Source: Alphaproteobacteria bacterium
GTDB lineage: Bacteria; Pseudomonadota; Alphaproteobacteria; CBDBCS01; JAHZLG01
Length of the DNA: 11,356 nucleotides
Assembly: GCA_022599995.1 (NCBI GenBank)
Contig: JAHZLG010000227.1
Span: 1 to 11,356, forward strand
Reading direction: 5' to 3'
Positions 5,224 to 11,356 of this stretch are shown here, in pieces; position 1 is the stretch's first letter, and the number at the start of each line of letters is the position of its first letter. Position numbers and translations under genes: made by a program. Under the pieces are notes generated by a model. That model was given only the letters and a program-made list of their open reading frames with translations. It did no database searches and was not told where the DNA came from.

Positions 5224-6357
5224 TCACGCAAACAATGAATCGTAATAGTCAATGTTGCGCTGCACGCGGAAGGTGATGTACTGCGCGGGTGCTGGGGGTT
5301 CGACGTCGAAATCGACATATAGCTTGCCATCGCTCAATGACGCAGGCGAGTTGAGGTCGGGGTCGATGGTGGCACGTCCGCCTAGGATCGCGCCCCTTGC
5401 CAGCAATCCGCGGAGGTAATTGTTGATCGTTTCTTCGATGTCGCTCAGCAGGTTACTGGTGATCGGACGATCAACGGCCCAGAGCAGGGCGTCGTCGATG
5501 GAGTCGATGATCGTGTCGACCGTCCGCCGCACCGATAAGAATTGATATTGACTATCCGCCGGATAAAGCGACGTATTGCCCCATAGACGAAGCTGGCCGC
5601 CTCGTCGCGTGATCGCAGCAACCTTGGCATCATTGATCGTCTGGGCAAGGGCATCATCGAGGGCAGGCGAGGTATCCTCGATCCCCAGCAGGGCAATGTT
5701 CGATGGCGACCACCAGAATCCATACTCGGCATCGCGGCGGGCAATCGCCCCTGCAACATAGCCGTCTTGGGCAACAGTGGCGTCTGCCCCCGCGGGGGTT
5801 ACCGGCGGCCAGACTGGGAACAATCGCTCCGAGGCTGTGTGCGCCGAAATATCCGCAACCACGGCAGCCGCCGAGGCAGAGTTCAAACCAACGATCCCGA
5901 CGCCGCGCACAAGCTCGCACACCTTGGTCATCGCGGTCGAAACGGAGTCCTTCCATGCGTAATCGGCGGCGACAATGATTTTCGGGGTGTAACCCACCTT
6001 CGACCCGGCGGTGGACAAGGCATAAATGCCCGTTCGTGCCGCCAAATCGCCGATGTAGTTGGCAATGGTTGTTGTTTCATCAAAGAGGTTGTTCACCTTG
6101 CCCTCAGCCACGCGGACCACCACCACGGGGGTCTCGACTTGCGCGAAGACGCCGGCAACAGCCTCGGACAGGGCACCGCCACCTAGGGCAACAATGCCAT
6201 CATACCCGTTCAATAGGACGGGGGTGTTCAAGGGGAAATCGCTGGCTTTGGCTGATTCTGCCACGCCAACAATGCCGACCACTGATGTAGATACTTGTGA
6301 CACGGTGCGGGGGCCTTCGGTGACCTCCAGCACATTGATTCCATGGGGTTCGGGCAT
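5224..6357 (-). CDS. FI: Contractile tail sheath protein, P2 FI / Mu gp39 family
   Basis: The 377-residue protein matches P2 FI in order and length. The N-terminus has HGINVLEVTEGPRTVSQVST followed by VVGIVGVA, then FPLNTPVLL. The middle has the variable domain with TPKIIVAADYAWKD. The conserved C-terminal region has RRGGQLRLWGNTSLYPADS, then WAVDRPITSNLLSDIEETINNYLR and KLYVDFDVEPPAPAQYITFRVQR. These last blocks form the conserved core that bonds sheath rings to the tube and to each other. ATG 6357 has AAGGAAAAG just upstream, a strong site fitting an abundant protein. A 102-bp gap with a long hairpin separates it from gpI, and the tube gene follows directly. Confidence 0.96.
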   Translation of the reverse strand: MPEPHGINVLEVTEGPRTVSQVSTSVVGIVGVAESAKASDFPLNTPVLLNGYDGIVALGGGALSEAVAGVFAQVETPVVVVRVAEGKVNNLFDETTTIANYIGDLAARTGIYALSTAGSKVGYTPKIIVAADYAWKDSVSTAMTKVCELVRGVGIVGLNSASAAAVVADISAHTASERLFPVWPPVTPAGADATVAQDGYVAGAIARRDAEYGFWWSPSNIALLGIEDTSPALDDALAQTINDAKVAAITRRGGQLRLWGNTSLYPADSQYQFLSVRRTVDTIIDSIDDALLWAVDRPITSNLLSDIEETINNYLRGLLARGAILGGRATIDPDLNSPASLSDGKLYVDFDVEPPAPAQYITFRVQRNIDYYDSLFA

Positions 6358-6386
6358 GAGTCTTTTCCTTATAGGGTTGGAAATGC

Positions 6387-6415
6387 GTGACGCGATACGT
6401 TGCGTATGGCGTCAC
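6387..6415. other. Near-perfect 13-bp-arm hairpin between gpI and the sheath gene
   Basis: GTGACGC-G-ATACG, a TTG loop, then CGTAT-G-GCGTCAC: twelve Watson-Crick pairs with one central G-G mismatch and a 3-nt loop. The minus strand continues with GCATTTCCAACCC, so there is no U-run and it is not a standard intrinsic terminator. It lies in the untranslated leader of the sheath gene, about 30 bases before its start. Possible roles are mRNA 5'-end stabilisation after processing, an operator dyad, or a recombination scar where fibre genes stand in P2. Confidence 0.6.
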
Positions 6416-6459
6416 AGCGGTCGTTGAAGAGGAGGTGGGAATGGCGTTAGCCCGGTGCG

Positions 6460-7071
6460 CTAGGGATAGGCACTCGGAATTTCGAGGTAGTCCAGAACCT
6501 CGACCGTCACCGTCACCCGCGCGGGCACCAGACGTGCCAGCTGTACCTGGGCGGCATTCGATAGCAGGGATGGGGACACATTGGGCATTTCCTCGGTTCC
6601 CGCGATGATGATGGCGGCTTCGGCGTGGGTTCGCCCTTGGTCAGCGAAGGTGTAGGTGCCATCAAAAACAAAGTCGGTGAGCACGGGCAGCCATGTCAGC
6701 CGCTTCTCCGCATTCTGAACAGGGATATGCCCGACAAATTGGCGTTGCAGGGGACGTTCTGACAAGGCAACGGTGTACTTCCCCCCCTCGGCGTAGAGTT
6801 GCATCGCAGCCTCACGCAGCACACCCCACGCGCCAAGCCTTTGCTGTTGCTCGAAGGGATGCTCGATCAGGGTGCGGTTTTCTGCCGAGTCTCCCGTCCA
6901 ATTCACGGGATTGAACATCCATCCCAGCCAAGGCAGCAAGGCCTCATCGACGTCATTGGCATGCCATACCGCTAGAGGTTGCACCCCCTGGATGGCATCG
7001 AAACGGTCATCGAACAGCGTCTCGATCCCCACCATCAGGGGTGTGGCATGGGGGGTGAGGGGGGTAGTCAT
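6460..7071 (-). CDS. I: Baseplate protein I, P2 gpI / Mu gp48 family
   Basis: This 203-residue protein has the tail protein I signature DEALLPWLGWMFNPVNW (about residues 42-58; family pattern LP.LAW...VD.W), followed by a helical RTLIEHPFEQQQRLGAWGVLREA segment that matches the family's ..I..A...H...GT...L..A..... region. The later part (TVALSERPLQRQFVGHIP, FADQGRTHAEAAIIIAG, LARLVPARVTVTVEVLDY) fits the C-terminal beta part. gpI caps the wedge and helps attach fibres in P2. TGAGG at the gpJ stop, 8 bases before ATG 7071, is a good ribosome binding site. No fibre gene follows, unlike P2 where H and G come next. Confidence 0.93.
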   Translation of the reverse strand: MTTPLTPHATPLMVGIETLFDDRFDAIQGVQPLAVWHANDVDEALLPWLGWMFNPVNWTGDSAENRTLIEHPFEQQQRLGAWGVLREAAMQLYAEGGKYTVALSERPLQRQFVGHIPVQNAEKRLTWLPVLTDFVFDGTYTFADQGRTHAEAAIIIAGTEEMPNVSPSLLSNAAQVQLARLVPARVTVTVEVLDYLEIPSAYP

Positions 7072-7080
7072 GGCTCAACC

Positions 7081-8061
7081 TCACTCTGCTTCTTGCAGGA
7101 CGGAGATCGTCCACGTGTACAAATACCAAGCCAGCCCATCGCTCGGAGGAAGGTCACCGGTGGTGAGGGCGAAAAATGGTGCCTCATCGGAGTCGTTGAT
7201 CGCGATCGATACCGACAGGTCGCTCGACCGGACACCGCTGGGATGCACGGCGGCATATAAACCACTGAGGGGGATCGACTCGTTGATCAGATAGCGATCG
7301 GTGCGAAAAGCGGCGAGGTTTGCTTGCACCTCGTCTTCGATCACCGACGGGTCAGGGCCGGGGCCAACGGTTATCGAGGCGTTTACTTTGTAGTACTGTT
7401 GCTGCACCGCCGTGACATTCAGCACGTCGCAAACAGCACGAATGTTAGGGCCGTTGAGGTAGTCCGCGACTCCTCCTTGCAAAGAGGCATTGGCCGTATC
7501 ATTGATGCTTGACACCGGATTCCAATCCCCCAGCACCTGCACATCGATGGTATACCCGTGTTGTGAGGCAACCTGAACGTCTTTCACGCTAATGGGCAAA
7601 TCGAGGTCGTGGGTGAGCGTGTTGGTGAACCGCGCCGCCCCGAAGTTGAGCGTTGTCGTCCACTGGTCGGCGTGATAACGATAGGCGGAGGCGGTTCCAG
7701 CATTCGAGTACGACTCGGGCGAGAGCTGGATGCGGGAGCGAAAGTCGGCATCGGTCTCGTCTTCCTTGCGGTCGAGATTCCAATACGATCCCAAATTATC
7801 GAGGTCGGCTCCGGTGGCGGAGGGCAGCATCACGGCGCGCACCGCAGCATTGACCCGCGACCGCATCAGTGTTTCACGATAGGCAAGGGATTCCAGCAGG
7901 GCGACCAGAGGCTCGCCGGGGTGGGCGAGGCGTTCCGCAGAAAGCGGGAAGTCGTCAAGGGCAAGCAGGTAGGTTTTGTACTCCTCGACCAACGTGGAGA
8001 CGCTTATCTCTTCGATGGCATCGGGGACGGGCAGGGTTGAAAGGTCTATTCTGACTGGCAT
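7081..8061 (-). CDS. J: Baseplate wedge protein J, P2 gpJ / Mu gp47 family
   Basis: The protein begins MPVRIDLSTLPVPDAIEEIS, the typical gpJ opening (IDLS.LP.P..VE), then HPGEPLVALLESLAYRETLMRSRVNAAVRAVML and LPSATGADLDNLG. That is the classical core E.....L...AYRE...R.R.N.A..A..L..A.G.DLD.L. Later come DADFRSRIQLSPESYSNAGTASAYRYHA and the beta-rich C-terminal part. gpJ forms the main wedge arm of the contractile baseplate. ATG 8061 is chosen because the family opening sits directly behind it; an in-frame GTG at 8082 is the only other start, since a TAG lies two codons further up. Neither has a good Shine-Dalgarno sequence. It is 115-136 bp away from the gp25-like gene, the loosest junction in the baseplate block. 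326 residues is normal for the family. Confidence 0.95.
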   Translation of the reverse strand: MPVRIDLSTLPVPDAIEEISVSTLVEEYKTYLLALDDFPLSAERLAHPGEPLVALLESLAYRETLMRSRVNAAVRAVMLPSATGADLDNLGSYWNLDRKEDETDADFRSRIQLSPESYSNAGTASAYRYHADQWTTTLNFGAARFTNTLTHDLDLPISVKDVQVASQHGYTIDVQVLGDWNPVSSINDTANASLQGGVADYLNGPNIRAVCDVLNVTAVQQQYYKVNASITVGPGPDPSVIEDEVQANLAAFRTDRYLINESIPLSGLYAAVHPSGVRSSDLSVSIAINDSDEAPFFALTTGDLPPSDGLAWYLYTWTISVLQEAE

Positions 8062-8109
8062 AGCGAGATGGCTGTAGGGCACCCTCTAGGAGAATCGAGG
8101 CGGCGACAT

Positions 8110-8134
8110 CACTGGGCAGTGTTGCATTCCAGTG
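8110..8134 (-). other. Possible hairpin in the 8083-8197 intergenic gap
   Basis: CACTGG and CCAGTG form a 6-bp stem around a 13-nt loop, in a 115-bp gap between gp25-like and gpJ genes. The gap also contains CAGTG repeated several times and a CCCC-GGC-GGGG mini-stem near the gp25 stop. No gene, promoter or terminator with a T-run is visible. Confidence 0.25.
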
Positions 8135-8197
8135 GCAGCAGTGAAGGCAGTGGTCGGAGGGGTGGAAGGGCGTGCCCCCGCCGGGGTGGGGTGTGCC

Positions 8198-8518
8198 TTA
8201 TCCGGTCGTCGCTTGTACCGAGAGCGGTGAAGACTGCCACCATCCCGCGACATCGAGCTGCAACCGCCCTGCCCCGGCATCGGTCACCGTCACCTGATTG
8301 AGCTGGAACTCTGGCAACCACGTGTAGCAGGCCGCGGCTATGTCGGCGACGATGCCCGAGATGGTCTCACCATTCAGCGGGGCATCCAGCCAGCTATCGA
8401 AGTCGATGCCGTAGGTGGGATGCAGGATGCGGCTGTTTGTCCGTGTTTGCAGGAGATCGACCAGCAGTCGGCTTCGCCAAGTAGCATCCGAGTCGACTGT
8501 TCCATTCGTGGCATTCAT
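8198..8518 (-). CDS. W: Baseplate wedge protein W, gp25-like lysozyme-fold family
   Basis: The 106-residue protein has the GPW/gp25 signature: ILLQTRTNSRILHPTYGIDFDSWLDAPLN in compressed form (residues about 22-50), equivalent to the family's L.T..GE....P.YG..L...L..P, followed by a helix (ISGIVADIAAACYTWLPEF) and a C-terminal beta part (LNQVTVTDAGAGRLQLDVAGWW). The fold resembles T4 gp25, a wedge core subunit that starts sheath assembly and binds gpJ/gpI. It sits between the gpV block and gpJ, as in P2 (V-W-J-I). ATG 8518 has AGG nine bases upstream. Length is slightly short but normal for Mu gp46 and P2 W-type proteins. Confidence 0.88.
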   Translation of the reverse strand: MNATNGTVDSDATWRSRLLVDLLQTRTNSRILHPTYGIDFDSWLDAPLNGETISGIVADIAAACYTWLPEFQLNQVTVTDAGAGRLQLDVAGWWQSSPLSVQATTG

Positions 8519-8528
8519 GGGATGTGAC

Positions 8529-9050
8529 CTAGGGACGGGAGTGTTGGGAAGGAAAAGGTGGCAGGGTAAGGCAAGACCCCGGGGCGAATGTCAGCGTGGA
8601 TGGTTCTTTGAGGTTGGCGACCGGAATTTCCCTGACAGACGAGGATTCCTTTGAGCGTTGGTGATCGCGTTGGGCTTGGTGTGCACTATGCTTGCAGAGT
8701 GCAGCCAGCATGGACTCGACAACGCTCCCCACAATTGCTTCGACAAAGAGTTGGGTTTGCGGTGCACGTTCGATGTTGAATCCCTTGGTTTGCAGGGCAT
8801 CGACCGTTTGCTGTTTCGTTTGTTCTACGGTTACCTTGCGCTCTTCTTCGTCCATTGGGCCTTCCTGCGGGACACTGTCTTGCGGGGGCACATGGCGGAG
8901 ACCGCGGTCACCATCGGCGACGGGGGGCATGGCGTGGGTCTTGTGGCAGTCGCCCTCCCCTATCCACTCGTAGCGGCAGGGCATCACCCGTTCGAGGGTT
9001 TCCGCCCCGGCTTGATGGGTCGCTTCCTCATTTGACCTGGACGCTTGCAT
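8529..9050 (-). CDS. Unrecognised protein between gpV and the gp25-like gene
   Basis: An open frame of 173 codons starts at ATG 9050, overlapping the gpV 3' end by 23 bases. I do not recognise a family. The N-terminal part has Cys/His residues (MPCRYEWIGEGDCHKTHAMP, about residues 23-42) that could bind metal. The centre is acidic and polar (MDEEERKVTVEQTKQQTVDALQ) and probably helical, then an amphipathic LFVEAIVGSVVESMLAAL, and the end is basic and proline-rich. The start is uncertain: ATG 8855 has a good AGGAAGG five bases upstream and would give 108 residues beginning MDEEER; ATG 8984 is another option. Codons between 9050 and 8855 also look coding. P2 and Mu have no gene here; the position suggests a baseplate or spike-related accessory protein. 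The open frame extends upstream into gpV as a shadow only. Confidence 0.55.
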   Translation of the reverse strand: MQASRSNEEATHQAGAETLERVMPCRYEWIGEGDCHKTHAMPPVADGDRGLRHVPPQDSVPQEGPMDEEERKVTVEQTKQQTVDALQTKGFNIERAPQTQLFVEAIVGSVVESMLAALCKHSAHQAQRDHQRSKESSSVREIPVANLKEPSTLTFAPGSCLTLPPFPSQHSRP

Positions 9051-9867
9051 TGCCGCCGGGGTGTGGGGCGCCGTTAAAAAGGCAGAGGGTTGGGATTCCC
9101 TTGACGGCGGTAGCCATGCAGTTCCCACTTGGGGTGGCGGGGTTGTTGCTCCCGATGGTAAGGTCGTTTCCGGTGACCTCGACTGATCCGGTTGCCGAAA
9201 TGGCAGCATCTCCCCCGACATCGAAGGAGGCGTTGCCATCGACCGAAACCGTAGCAGCTCCTGCGAAGGCGATGGTGGCGTTGGACTCCCCATTGATTGT
9301 GATGGGGCCGGTGCTTGCGATGGCGGTGCTCCCTCCTGCGCGAAGGGTGACATCGGATTCGCTGGTGATAGCGATTGGCTGTGCTGCATCGAGGGCAATT
9401 CCTCCGCTGGCTTGGACGGTAGCGTTGCCTTGGACGGTGATGCCGAGGGCTTCCTCGGCAACGAGTAAAATGGTCGGAGCATTGATCTTGATCGTTTCGT
9501 CGGAGAGAATGTCGGCGTCGGGAGGCACGGTTGGCGTGTGGAGCCCGCAAAGCACGAACCCATCATCGATGGTGCCGCCCGGAGACAATACGAGGGCTGC
9601 CTCGCCTACCGATGGCACGCGATACAGACGGACTGCCCCTGCCGCGGGAATGAAGTAGGGCAGCCATGGGGTTGTCAGCTCGCCCGACCGCACTTTGCAT
9701 GTTCCCGTGATCGGGTTTGCTTCGGCGACCACCCCTGCGCGGAGCATGTTCTGCACGCGGCGATTGAGGTCGCTCAAGACCCATGCGGTGTTGGTGATGT
9801 TGGCAGCACTGGCAGCACTGGCACTGGTATTGGCACTAGTGTTGGTGTTGGTATTGAATACGGTCAT
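9028..9867 (-). CDS. V: Baseplate spike protein V, P2 gpV / Mu gp45 family
   Basis: The 279-residue protein matches P2 gpV: DLNRRVQNMLRAGVVAEANP (about 33-52), a conserved CKVRSGELTTPWLPYF strand, then RVPSVGEAALVLSPGGTIDDGFVLCGL (about 83-109), which is the OB-fold part, and then a beta-helix-like region of repeating short strands (ITVQGNATVQASGG, ITSESDVTLRAGG, TINGESNATIAF, SVDGNASFDVGG). gpV forms the central trimeric spike that pierces the outer membrane. P2 gpV ends with an iron-binding HxH motif; the end here (FNGAPHPGGNASVQVK) has no HxH. The N-terminus carries a simple NT/SA repeat absent from P2. ATG 9867 overlaps the gp37 stop as ATGA, with TAGG upstream. Confidence 0.95.
   Translation of the reverse strand: MTVFNTNTNTSANTSASAASAANITNTAWVLSDLNRRVQNMLRAGVVAEANPITGTCKVRSGELTTPWLPYFIPAAGAVRLYRVPSVGEAALVLSPGGTIDDGFVLCGLHTPTVPPDADILSDETIKINAPTILLVAEEALGITVQGNATVQASGGIALDAAQPIAITSESDVTLRAGGSTAIASTGPITINGESNATIAFAGAATVSVDGNASFDVGGDAAISATGSVEVTGNDLTIGSNNPATPSGNCMATAVKGIPTLCLFNGAPHPGGNASVQVK
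9788..9856 (-). repeat. Simple-sequence tract encoding the NT/SA-rich gpV N-terminus
   Basis: Short units (GGCAGCACT twice, GGCACT, GGTGTT, GGTATT) are repeated with substitutions and encode about 24 residues of almost only N, T, S and A. The tract precedes the conserved gpV domain and adds a spacer that P2 gpV lacks. In-frame slippage is the likely origin. Confidence 0.75.
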
Positions 9868-10364
9868 TGGCCTATCACGCTTTCGTAACTGTCTTTGTGG
9901 TCGGGTCCGATGTTGGGGGCAAATCCAATGTGAACCGACTCGAGCTCGCTGCCGACTGAGGGCTCGGCGACCTCATAGGTGCGGCAGCTCACGGTGATTG
10001 CCCACTTCCACAATCCGTTTTTCCGCCCATCGAACCGGATGGAATCAAGATGCAACAAGGCATCGACCGAGAGGGCAACGCCACTCAAGGCCGTGCGCAG
10101 CTGTTCCAAAATGGCGTAGGCGGGAGCCGCCGGCTCGTCTCCCCGCAGCCAGCGGTAAAGCAGGCTAAGGGCGAATTGATAGGTCACGGTGTGATTGACC
10201 GTGTCTTTGTACTCGACGGCTTGCAATCGAATGGTGAGAGCCCCTTTTTCGTTCTTCAGCTGGAAGCTTTCGGGTTGCTCGGGAAAATCGACCACGGGCA
10301 CGGCGGTGATCACCGACCCGAGGTAGCTCTTCAGCTGGGCTTCGCGTATTGCTATCGCGATCAT
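9864..10364 (-). CDS. Mu gp37-like head-tail protein (DUF1834 family)
   Basis: The 166-residue protein starts MIAIAIREAQLKSYLGSVIT and shows the Mu gp37/DUF1834 layout: an early I...L......V..VP pattern, AVEYKDTVNHTVTYQFALSLLYRW, then EQLRTALSGVALSVDALLHLDSIRF and WKWAITVSCRTYE near the C-terminus. Members act between the portal-connector and tail in Mu-like phages. ATG 10364 is preferred because AAGGAGA stands about 6 bases before it, the best Shine-Dalgarno in the window, and because it lies 10 bp after the gp36-like stop; a longer in-frame opening to 10598 would run inside gp36. It overlaps gpV by 4 bases. The function is not well established in the family. Confidence 0.85.
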   Translation of the reverse strand: MIAIAIREAQLKSYLGSVITAVPVVDFPEQPESFQLKNEKGALTIRLQAVEYKDTVNHTVTYQFALSLLYRWLRGDEPAAPAYAILEQLRTALSGVALSVDALLHLDSIRFDGRKNGLWKWAITVSCRTYEVAEPSVGSELESVHIGFAPNIGPDHKDSYESVIGQ

Positions 10365-10374
10365 GATCTCTCCT

Positions 10375-10827
10375 TCAGACGGTGAATCGGCGTTGATAGG
10401 GGCGAATGCCGCCGTCGGCAAACACAGCTTCCTGCCCCTTTGCTGCGACGCGCAGCGAGCTCGTGTGTGTCTGGATGGGGTATCCACTGCCGAGCGACTG
10501 CGTTCCCGTGGCGAGGGCCTGCAGCCGCCGTGTCGCGTCGGCATAGCGTTGCGAAACGACCTCGGCGATTTCCCCGCCGCCATTTTCGGCGGTATCACGC
10601 AATTTGTAGCGTGCTATATCGGCGGCAAGATCGATCACGACTTGCGGAGGCGGCGACAACGGCAGCTCATAGCGCTGGGCAAGATAGGCGTCTATCTCAG
10701 CCTCGGCATTGGCGATGGCGAGGGTTACTTTGTCCTCATTGATGACCCGCGGATCACCACTGCCAGCGATGTCGACCATCTCGTCACCGTAGCGGGTGAG
10801 AAGGTTATCGATTGTGATGTATGGCAT
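10375..10827 (-). CDS. Mu gp36-like head-tail joining protein (DUF1320 family)
   Basis: The 150-residue protein opens MPYITIDNLLTRYGDEMVDIAG, which is typical of DUF1320 (Y.T..DL..R.G...L..L.D), followed by AIANAEAEIDAYLAQRYELPLSPPPQVVIDLAADIARYKL, the family's core (A...A...ID.YL..RY.LPL...P......DIA.Y.L). It ends with a variable, less conserved part (GSGYPIQTHTSSLRVAAKGQEAVF). These proteins are placed in the head-tail connector of Mu-like phages. ATG 10827 is chosen; a TTG two codons upstream is possible but the family opening starts at MPY. A strong hairpin separates it from the capsid gene. Confidence 0.92.
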   Translation of the reverse strand: MPYITIDNLLTRYGDEMVDIAGSGDPRVINEDKVTLAIANAEAEIDAYLAQRYELPLSPPPQVVIDLAADIARYKLRDTAENGGGEIAEVVSQRYADATRRLQALATGTQSLGSGYPIQTHTSSLRVAAKGQEAVFADGGIRPYQRRFTV

Positions 10828-10877
10828 GGTCAAATTGCTCGGCGTGAGAAAGAAGAATCACTTTGCGCTGAGAGCAC

Positions 10878-10910
10878 CTGACTGCCGAGCTTGACACGCG
10901 CGGCAGTCAG
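10878..10910. other. Strong hairpin between capsid and gp36 genes
   Basis: CTGACTGCCG (10878-10887) and CGGCAGTCAG (10901-10910) form a perfect 10-bp stem around a 13-nt loop, 22 bases downstream of the capsid stop. On the minus strand it is followed by GTGCTCTCAGC, so without a T-run; on the plus strand it is followed by TTTCCCC. A partial or factor-assisted terminator, or a stabiliser of the abundant capsid mRNA, is a reasonable inference. Confidence 0.65.
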
Positions 10911-10932
10911 TTTCCCCACGCAGCGGAACGGA

Positions 10933-11356
10933 TTAGGCTGTAACGAACTTGACTACGACAGCGGCATCCTTCGCCGTGACAACCGCGACGCGATCATAAG
11001 TCACCCCATACACCCAGCTCTTCGTCGGGTTGTCGTAGTAGGGGGATTCCACCGCGGGATTGCCGCGAAGGGTGTAGGTGTAGCCAAATGATGGCTCTTC
11101 CATGCCCGCGGGGGATTGGGGGGCATAGGCGAGAATGGCAAGGAAATTGCTGTCGCTCCACCACACATTGTTGAAGCCACCTTCGCCTTCGCTGTAGACA
11201 GCTTTGCCGACTACAACTCTTTCCAGGTCGAACAGTTTGGCAAGGGCATCCGTGGTTACGGTGTTGTTCTCGCTGTATGTCAGTCGATCCAGGATGATGC
11301 TGCTCGACGCCAATCCTTGATAGGCTGAGGGGGACATGATCATGACATTCGGATAA
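10933..11356 (-). CDS. Major capsid protein, C-terminal part (5' end outside the window)
   Basis: About 140 residues are visible and the frame is open to the right edge, so the gene starts outside. It reads YPNVMIMSPSAYQGL, then ILDRLTYSENNTVTTDALAKLFDLERVVVGKAVYSE, NNVWWSDSNFLAILAYAPQ, SFGYTYTLRGNP and WVYGVTYDRVAVVTAKDAAVVVKF. The PN.M...P..Y..L block, the TT..LA.LF.....VVG segment and the FGYTY strand are seen in major capsid proteins of Mu-like and related tailed phages with the HK97 fold. The gene directly upstream of gp36 in Mu is the head subunit (gp34 with gp35 between); no gp35 counterpart is seen. A strong hairpin follows. Confidence 0.85.
   Translation of the reverse strand, partial: YPNVMIMSPSAYQGLASSSIILDRLTYSENNTVTTDALAKLFDLERVVVGKAVYSEGEGGFNNVWWSDSNFLAILAYAPQSPAGMEEPSFGYTYTLRGNPAVESPYYDNPTKSWVYGVTYDRVAVVTAKDAAVVVKFVTA

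Noticed and set aside
9051..9566. Upstream part of the long minus-strand open frame that overlaps gpV, Pro/Ser-rich
   Set aside because: It lies in another frame of the well-matched gpV beta-helix region; its composition reflects the gpV repeats read out of phase. Only the part from 9050 or later is kept.
8855..9658. Long plus-strand open frame of 267 codons
   Set aside because: It is antisense to gpV, is proline-, alanine- and valine-rich in a way that mirrors the minus-strand codons, and has no recognisable domain or operon context.
10365..10598. Longer N-terminus for the gp37-like protein
   Set aside because: It runs through the gp36 coding region and shows no family similarity, while ATG 10364 has a strong Shine-Dalgarno sequence.
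10891..10920. TTGACA as a plus-strand promoter -35 box
   Set aside because: No -10 box at proper spacing, it lies within the hairpin, and no plus-strand gene follows.
1..11356. A defence system, toxin-antitoxin pair, RNA gene or insertion sequence
   Set aside because: I checked the gaps and strands by eye; all convincing frames are phage structural or the Mor-like protein, and no transposase, tRNA-like clover leaf or terminal inverted repeats were seen.
1..11356. An extracellular contractile injection system or tailocin rather than a phage
   Set aside because: A capsid gene and Mu-type head-tail joining genes are in the same operon, which points to a phage; a defective particle remains possible because of the odd tape-measure slot.

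Overview
The window is one strand-coherent block of bacteriophage structural genes, almost certainly part of a prophage or phage genome of a Gram-negative, proteobacteria-like host. The families are Mu-like for the head end and P2-like for the tail, and the DNA is GC-rich. The host genus cannot be read from the sequence. Every convincing gene lies on the minus strand, so transcription runs from the right edge (11356) to the left edge (1).

Head end, 11356 to 9864: the C-terminal part of a major capsid protein, a strong 10-bp-stem hairpin just behind it, then two Mu-type head-tail joining proteins (gp36/DUF1320-like and gp37/DUF1834-like). Baseplate, 9867 to 6460: gpV spike, an unrecognised 173-codon frame, gp25/W-like wedge protein, gpJ and gpI. 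Where P2 carries tail fibre genes after gpI there is only a 102-bp gap holding a large near-perfect hairpin. Tail shaft, 6357 to 3266: sheath (FI), tube (FII), a Mor-family DNA-binding protein, then an E-type tail assembly chaperone whose frame carries an eight-T slippery run and a -1 extension (E') that ends exactly at the next start codon. Tape-measure slot, 3266 to 1986: a 426-residue Pro/Ser/Gln/Arg-rich, apparently disordered protein that looks nothing like a normal tape measure. Tail end, 1912 to 240: gpU, gpX (LysM-like) and gpD. Left edge, 1 to 239: a 41-bp tandem repeat array touching the gpD stop codon and running off the window.

The genes together encode a contractile (myovirus) tail: sheath and tube form the shaft, gpV/W/J/I/D/U/X form baseplate, tip and terminator parts, the E/E' pair should chaperone the tape measure, and gp36/gp37 join the capsid to the tail. 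Most junctions are tight (4-bp ATGA overlaps, TGATG stop-start overlaps, gaps of about 10 bp), as expected of one late operon.

The least ordinary points are the disordered protein in the tape-measure slot, a transcription-activator-like gene between tube and chaperone genes, the apparent programmed -1 frameshift, the absence of tail fibre genes, a gpV without the usual His-rich tip, and tandem-repeat expansion at several scales (41, 63, 24, 16 and 9 bp).
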